A DNA stretch of 33,613 nucleotides from Chryseosolibacter sp035628595 (GTDB taxonomy: Bacteria > Bacteroidota > Bacteroidia > Cytophagales > Cyclobacteriaceae), in assembly GCA_035628595.1 (NCBI GenBank), contig DASPJN010000152.1, positions 1 to 33,613 on the forward strand, given 5' to 3'. Shown in pieces: positions 31,232-33,613 of the stretch; within the stretch, counting starts at the first letter, position 1, and every line of letters begins with the position of its first letter. The notes beneath the pieces were generated by a model, which saw only the letters and a program-made list of their open reading frames with translations, was not told the DNA's origin and did no database searches. The translations under genes were made by a program, and so were the position numbers.

Positions 31232-33031
31232 ATGAAGAAAGCTTTACTTCCTTTAGGAATCATTTTTTTACTTATTTGCTGCACAGCGCAAAAGGACCAG
31301 ATACCTGCTGCCGACACTATGCAAGAACCACAGGGCAAAATGGTTGTTTACCAGATGATGACAAGATTGTTTGGCAACAAAAAGTCTGTTAATAAAACGT
31401 ATGGAACGATTGAGGAAAATGGTGTAGGAAAGTTTAACGACATTGACCAGACTGCGTTGCTAGCAATCCGCGAGCTCGGAATTACTCATGTGTGGTATAC
31501 GGGTGTGCTGGAGCACGCGGTACTAACCGATTACTCCGCGTTCAAGATCCCGCTTGATGATGCCGATGTGGTGAAGGGGCGAGCCGGGTCACCCTACGCC
31601 ATCAAAGATTATTACGACGTCAATCCTGACCTTGCGGTCAATGTACCCGAGCGCCTAAAGGAATTTGAAGCGCTGGTAGAACGGACACATCAGGCGGGTA
31701 TGAAGGTGCTGATCGATTTCGTTCCAAACCATGTTGCGCGCGCCTATAAATCGGATGCGAAACCGTCGGGAGTGAAGGACCTTGGTGAAGGAGACGATCA
31801 ATCGGTTGCGTTTGCTGCTAATAATAATTTCTATTACCTGCCGGGCCAATCCTTCCATGTTCCGCCAGGTTATAACCCACTTGGGCGAAATTCACATCCC
31901 ACCGAGGATGGCAAGTTTGCTGAAACGCCCGCCAAGGTTACTGGTAATGATCAGTTCACGGCAAGCCCGGGCATCAATGAATGGTTTGAAACTGTCAAGC
32001 TTAATTATGGCGTCGATATTCAGAATGGAAGAAAGACTTACTTCGATCCCGTTCCAGGCACATGGACAAAGATGGTTGACATACTAAAATATTGGGCTGG
32101 GAAAAAGGTCGATGGTTTCCGGTGTGATATGGCAGAAATGGTTCCCGTTGAATTTTGGAATTGGGCCATTCCTCAGGTTAAGGAAATAAATCCCGACGTC
32201 GTTTTTATTGCTGAGATTTATAACCCAGACCAGTATAGAAACTATATCCAAGCCGGAGGATTTGATTTCCTTTACGATAAAGTGTTGTTATACGATACGC
32301 TTCGCATGCTGTTAAATGGCGAACGAAGTTCACGAGACATCCACCAGATCCAAACACGCCTGAATGGAATTAACCGCAACATGCTTCACTTTCTCGAAAA
32401 CCATGATGAGCAAAGATTAGCGTCGCGTTTCTTCGCCGGCGACATGTGGAGAGGAGTGCCAGCAATGGTTGTCAGCGCTACAATCGATCAGGGACCCGTG
32501 ATGATCTACTTTGGTCAGGAAGTCGGCGAACCGGGAATTGGAACCGAAGGATTTCAAGGTGATGACGGCAGAACAACAATCTTCGACTATTGGGGCGTGC
32601 CTGAGCATCAGAAATGGATGAACGGTGGAAAATTCGACGGTGGCCTTTTAAGCATGGAACAGAAACAACTCCGCGACTTCTATGCTGAGTTGTTGACGTT
32701 TTCGCAGAAGAATCCGGCGATAGCGCAAGGCGAATATGCCGATGTTACTGAACATAATATCAACGCTGGTAATTTCGGTGAGGATGTTCATGCATTCATC
32801 CGCCATAAAGATGATGAAAGACTACTCATCGTTACCAGCTACAATGACAAAGAGAAGACTGTAAAAATTCAACTTCCCGCGGATGCTGCAGAGCAGATGG
32901 GCCTGGACGCAAATGAGACTTATATCGCGCGTGATATGCTTTGGCACGAAGCCGAAGTAGGGCTGGGTAAAGACTTCGCTTTTGAGTTGAAGTTGAAGCC
33001 GTTCAGCTCCTATATTTTTAAAATTAAATAG
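31232..33031 (+). CDS. Exported GH13 alpha-amylase family lipoprotein
   Basis: The 599-residue protein has a lipoprotein signal, MKKALLPLGIIFLLICC (Cys16 or Cys17). The GH13 (beta/alpha)8 barrel shows all four core regions: I DFVPNHV (162-168), II GFRCDMAE with nucleophile Asp299, III VFIAEIY with acid/base Glu328, and IV FLENHDEQR with His391-Asp392. The C-terminus has a beta domain ending in LKPFSSYIFK. It is predicted to hydrolyse alpha-1,4 linkages of starch or maltooligosaccharides at the cell surface or in the periplasm. The exact specificity is not clear. The gene glgE begins 21 bases downstream, so the two may form one transcript. Confidence 0.94.
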   Translation: MKKALLPLGIIFLLICCTAQKDQIPAADTMQEPQGKMVVYQMMTRLFGNKKSVNKTYGTIEENGVGKFNDIDQTALLAIRELGITHVWYTGVLEHAVLTDYSAFKIPLDDADVVKGRAGSPYAIKDYYDVNPDLAVNVPERLKEFEALVERTHQAGMKVLIDFVPNHVARAYKSDAKPSGVKDLGEGDDQSVAFAANNNFYYLPGQSFHVPPGYNPLGRNSHPTEDGKFAETPAKVTGNDQFTASPGINEWFETVKLNYGVDIQNGRKTYFDPVPGTWTKMVDILKYWAGKKVDGFRCDMAEMVPVEFWNWAIPQVKEINPDVVFIAEIYNPDQYRNYIQAGGFDFLYDKVLLYDTLRMLLNGERSSRDIHQIQTRLNGINRNMLHFLENHDEQRLASRFFAGDMWRGVPAMVVSATIDQGPVMIYFGQEVGEPGIGTEGFQGDDGRTTIFDYWGVPEHQKWMNGGKFDGGLLSMEQKQLRDFYAELLTFSQKNPAIAQGEYADVTEHNINAGNFGEDVHAFIRHKDDERLLIVTSYNDKEKTVKIQLPADAAEQMGLDANETYIARDMLWHEAEVGLGKDFAFELKLKPFSSYIFKIK

Positions 33032-33052
33032 AGATAACTGATATTTTTTCAG

Positions 33053-33613
33053 ATGGTATTGAAAGGACAATCAAGAGTAATCATTGAAAACGTACAACCA
33101 CAGGTTGAGAACGGGCTTTATCCGGCGAAACGAACTGTCGGTGAAAGCGTAACCGTAACGGCTGATATCTTTGGTGATGGGCACGATCACATTCGTGCAC
33201 AGGTGCTGTTCAAAAAAGAAGGGCAGAAGAAGTGGAATGTGAAGGAACTTATCCATCAGGGTAATGATGTATGGTCAACTTTTTTCAACGTTGCAGAAAA
33301 GGGTGTGTATGTTTTTACGATCCATGCATGGATCGATCATCTGGAAACTTGGTACGATGGTTTCAAAAAGAAGGCAGATGCAAAAGTTGATGTGCATGTC
33401 GAGTTACTCGAAGGCGCACAGCTATTGCGCAAGCTCCCATCGCCAGACAAAGAATTAAAAGAGATTGCAGCAACACTGGAGAAACAAGATAATTATGCTG
33501 AGGCAATTGCGCTCGTTCTAAGCCAGCGCTTTGCTGACCTTGTACACCACCATCCGCTGATCACTTTTGAAACAAAGTTCGAACGAGAGTTGAAAGTTGT
33601 TGTTGAACACAAA
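33053..33613 (+). CDS. glgE: Alpha-1,4-glucan:maltose-1-phosphate maltosyltransferase, 3' end cut by the window edge
   Basis: The frame is open from ATG 33053 to the last base, giving the first 187 residues of a protein that is usually about 650. This part matches the GlgE N-terminal domain (DUF3416): RVIIENVQPQVENGLYPAKR (8-27), VTADIFGDGHDHIRAQVLF, GNDVWSTFFNVAEKGVYVF and AWIDHLETWYDGFKKK. Full-length GlgE transfers maltose from maltose-1-phosphate to alpha-1,4-glucan; the catalytic GH13 domain lies beyond the window. The protein has no signal peptide and is cytosolic. The usual partners (TreS, maltokinase, GlgB) are not in the window and may lie downstream. The call rests on the N-terminal domain only, but that pattern is distinctive. 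Confidence 0.9.
   Translation, partial: MVLKGQSRVIIENVQPQVENGLYPAKRTVGESVTVTADIFGDGHDHIRAQVLFKKEGQKKWNVKELIHQGNDVWSTFFNVAEKGVYVFTIHAWIDHLETWYDGFKKKADAKVDVHVELLEGAQLLRKLPSPDKELKEIAATLEKQDNYAEAIALVLSQRFADLVHHHPLITFETKFERELKVVVEHK

Overview
The window looks like a chromosomal segment of a Bacteroidota bacterium, probably a Cytophagales-type soil or freshwater heterotroph. The evidence is an FG-GAP/VCBS plus ASPIC/UnbV surface protein, a TonB-dependent receptor with a carboxypeptidase-regulatory-like N-terminal domain, many lipoproteins, DUF6567 and TMEM220 family proteins, and weak or absent Shine-Dalgarno sequences. I cannot name a genus from the sequence alone. Genes are tightly packed. All but one lie on the + strand; the exception is the SGNH hydrolase at 19216-19833. 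No tRNA, rRNA, CRISPR array, insertion sequence or phage gene is visible. No DNA-binding regulator is encoded. No gene-free stretch exceeds 300 bases; the longest are 20671-20911 and 13542-13722.

Layout. (1) 1-3281: the 3' part of a large VCBS/ASPIC surface protein, coupled by an ATGA overlap to a membrane-anchored SRPBCC/GyrI-like protein. (2) 3301-8323: an exported GH65 glucosidase (kojibiose hydrolase or acid-trehalase type), a lipoprotein of the vanadium haloperoxidase/PAP2 superfamily, and an exported GH37 trehalase. (3) 8368-13541: a glycerol operon, glpF-glpK-[SPL-type radical SAM]-glpD-[small membrane protein], with a heptamer tandem repeat directly before glpF. (4) 13723-18688: a cytosolic sugar set of ROK kinase, PfkB kinase, beta-phosphoglucomutase and GH65 maltose phosphorylase. 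(5) 18801-20719: a DUF6567 lipoprotein, the reverse-strand SGNH hydrolase, and an OmpA lipoprotein with a strong terminator. (6) 20912-28363: a Gfo/Idh/MocA oxidoreductase, a TIM-barrel isomerase-like protein, a cytochrome c lipoprotein, a 1228-residue fusion lipoprotein (cytochrome c, PA14, beta-propeller, 3-keto-disaccharide hydrolase domain) and a Tat-exported TIM-barrel protein. (7) 28435-31168: a TonB receptor and a TMEM220 membrane protein. (8) 31232-33613: an exported GH13 amylase and the 5' part of glgE.

How they may work together. The dominant theme is alpha-glucoside metabolism split between compartments. The exported GH65, GH37 and GH13 enzymes should release glucose and small maltooligosaccharides. 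The cytosolic maltose phosphorylase should give glucose plus beta-glucose-1-phosphate, which PgmB and the ROK kinase feed into glucose-6-phosphate. GlgE builds alpha-1,4-glucan from maltose-1-phosphate. The block at 20912-28363 looks like a redox-based route for glycosides: oxidation at C3, then cleavage by a DUF1080-family hydrolase, with electrons passed to cytochrome c. This block holds the most unusual gene of the window, the 1228-residue fusion, and is the best candidate here for something new. Its function is inferred from domains only.
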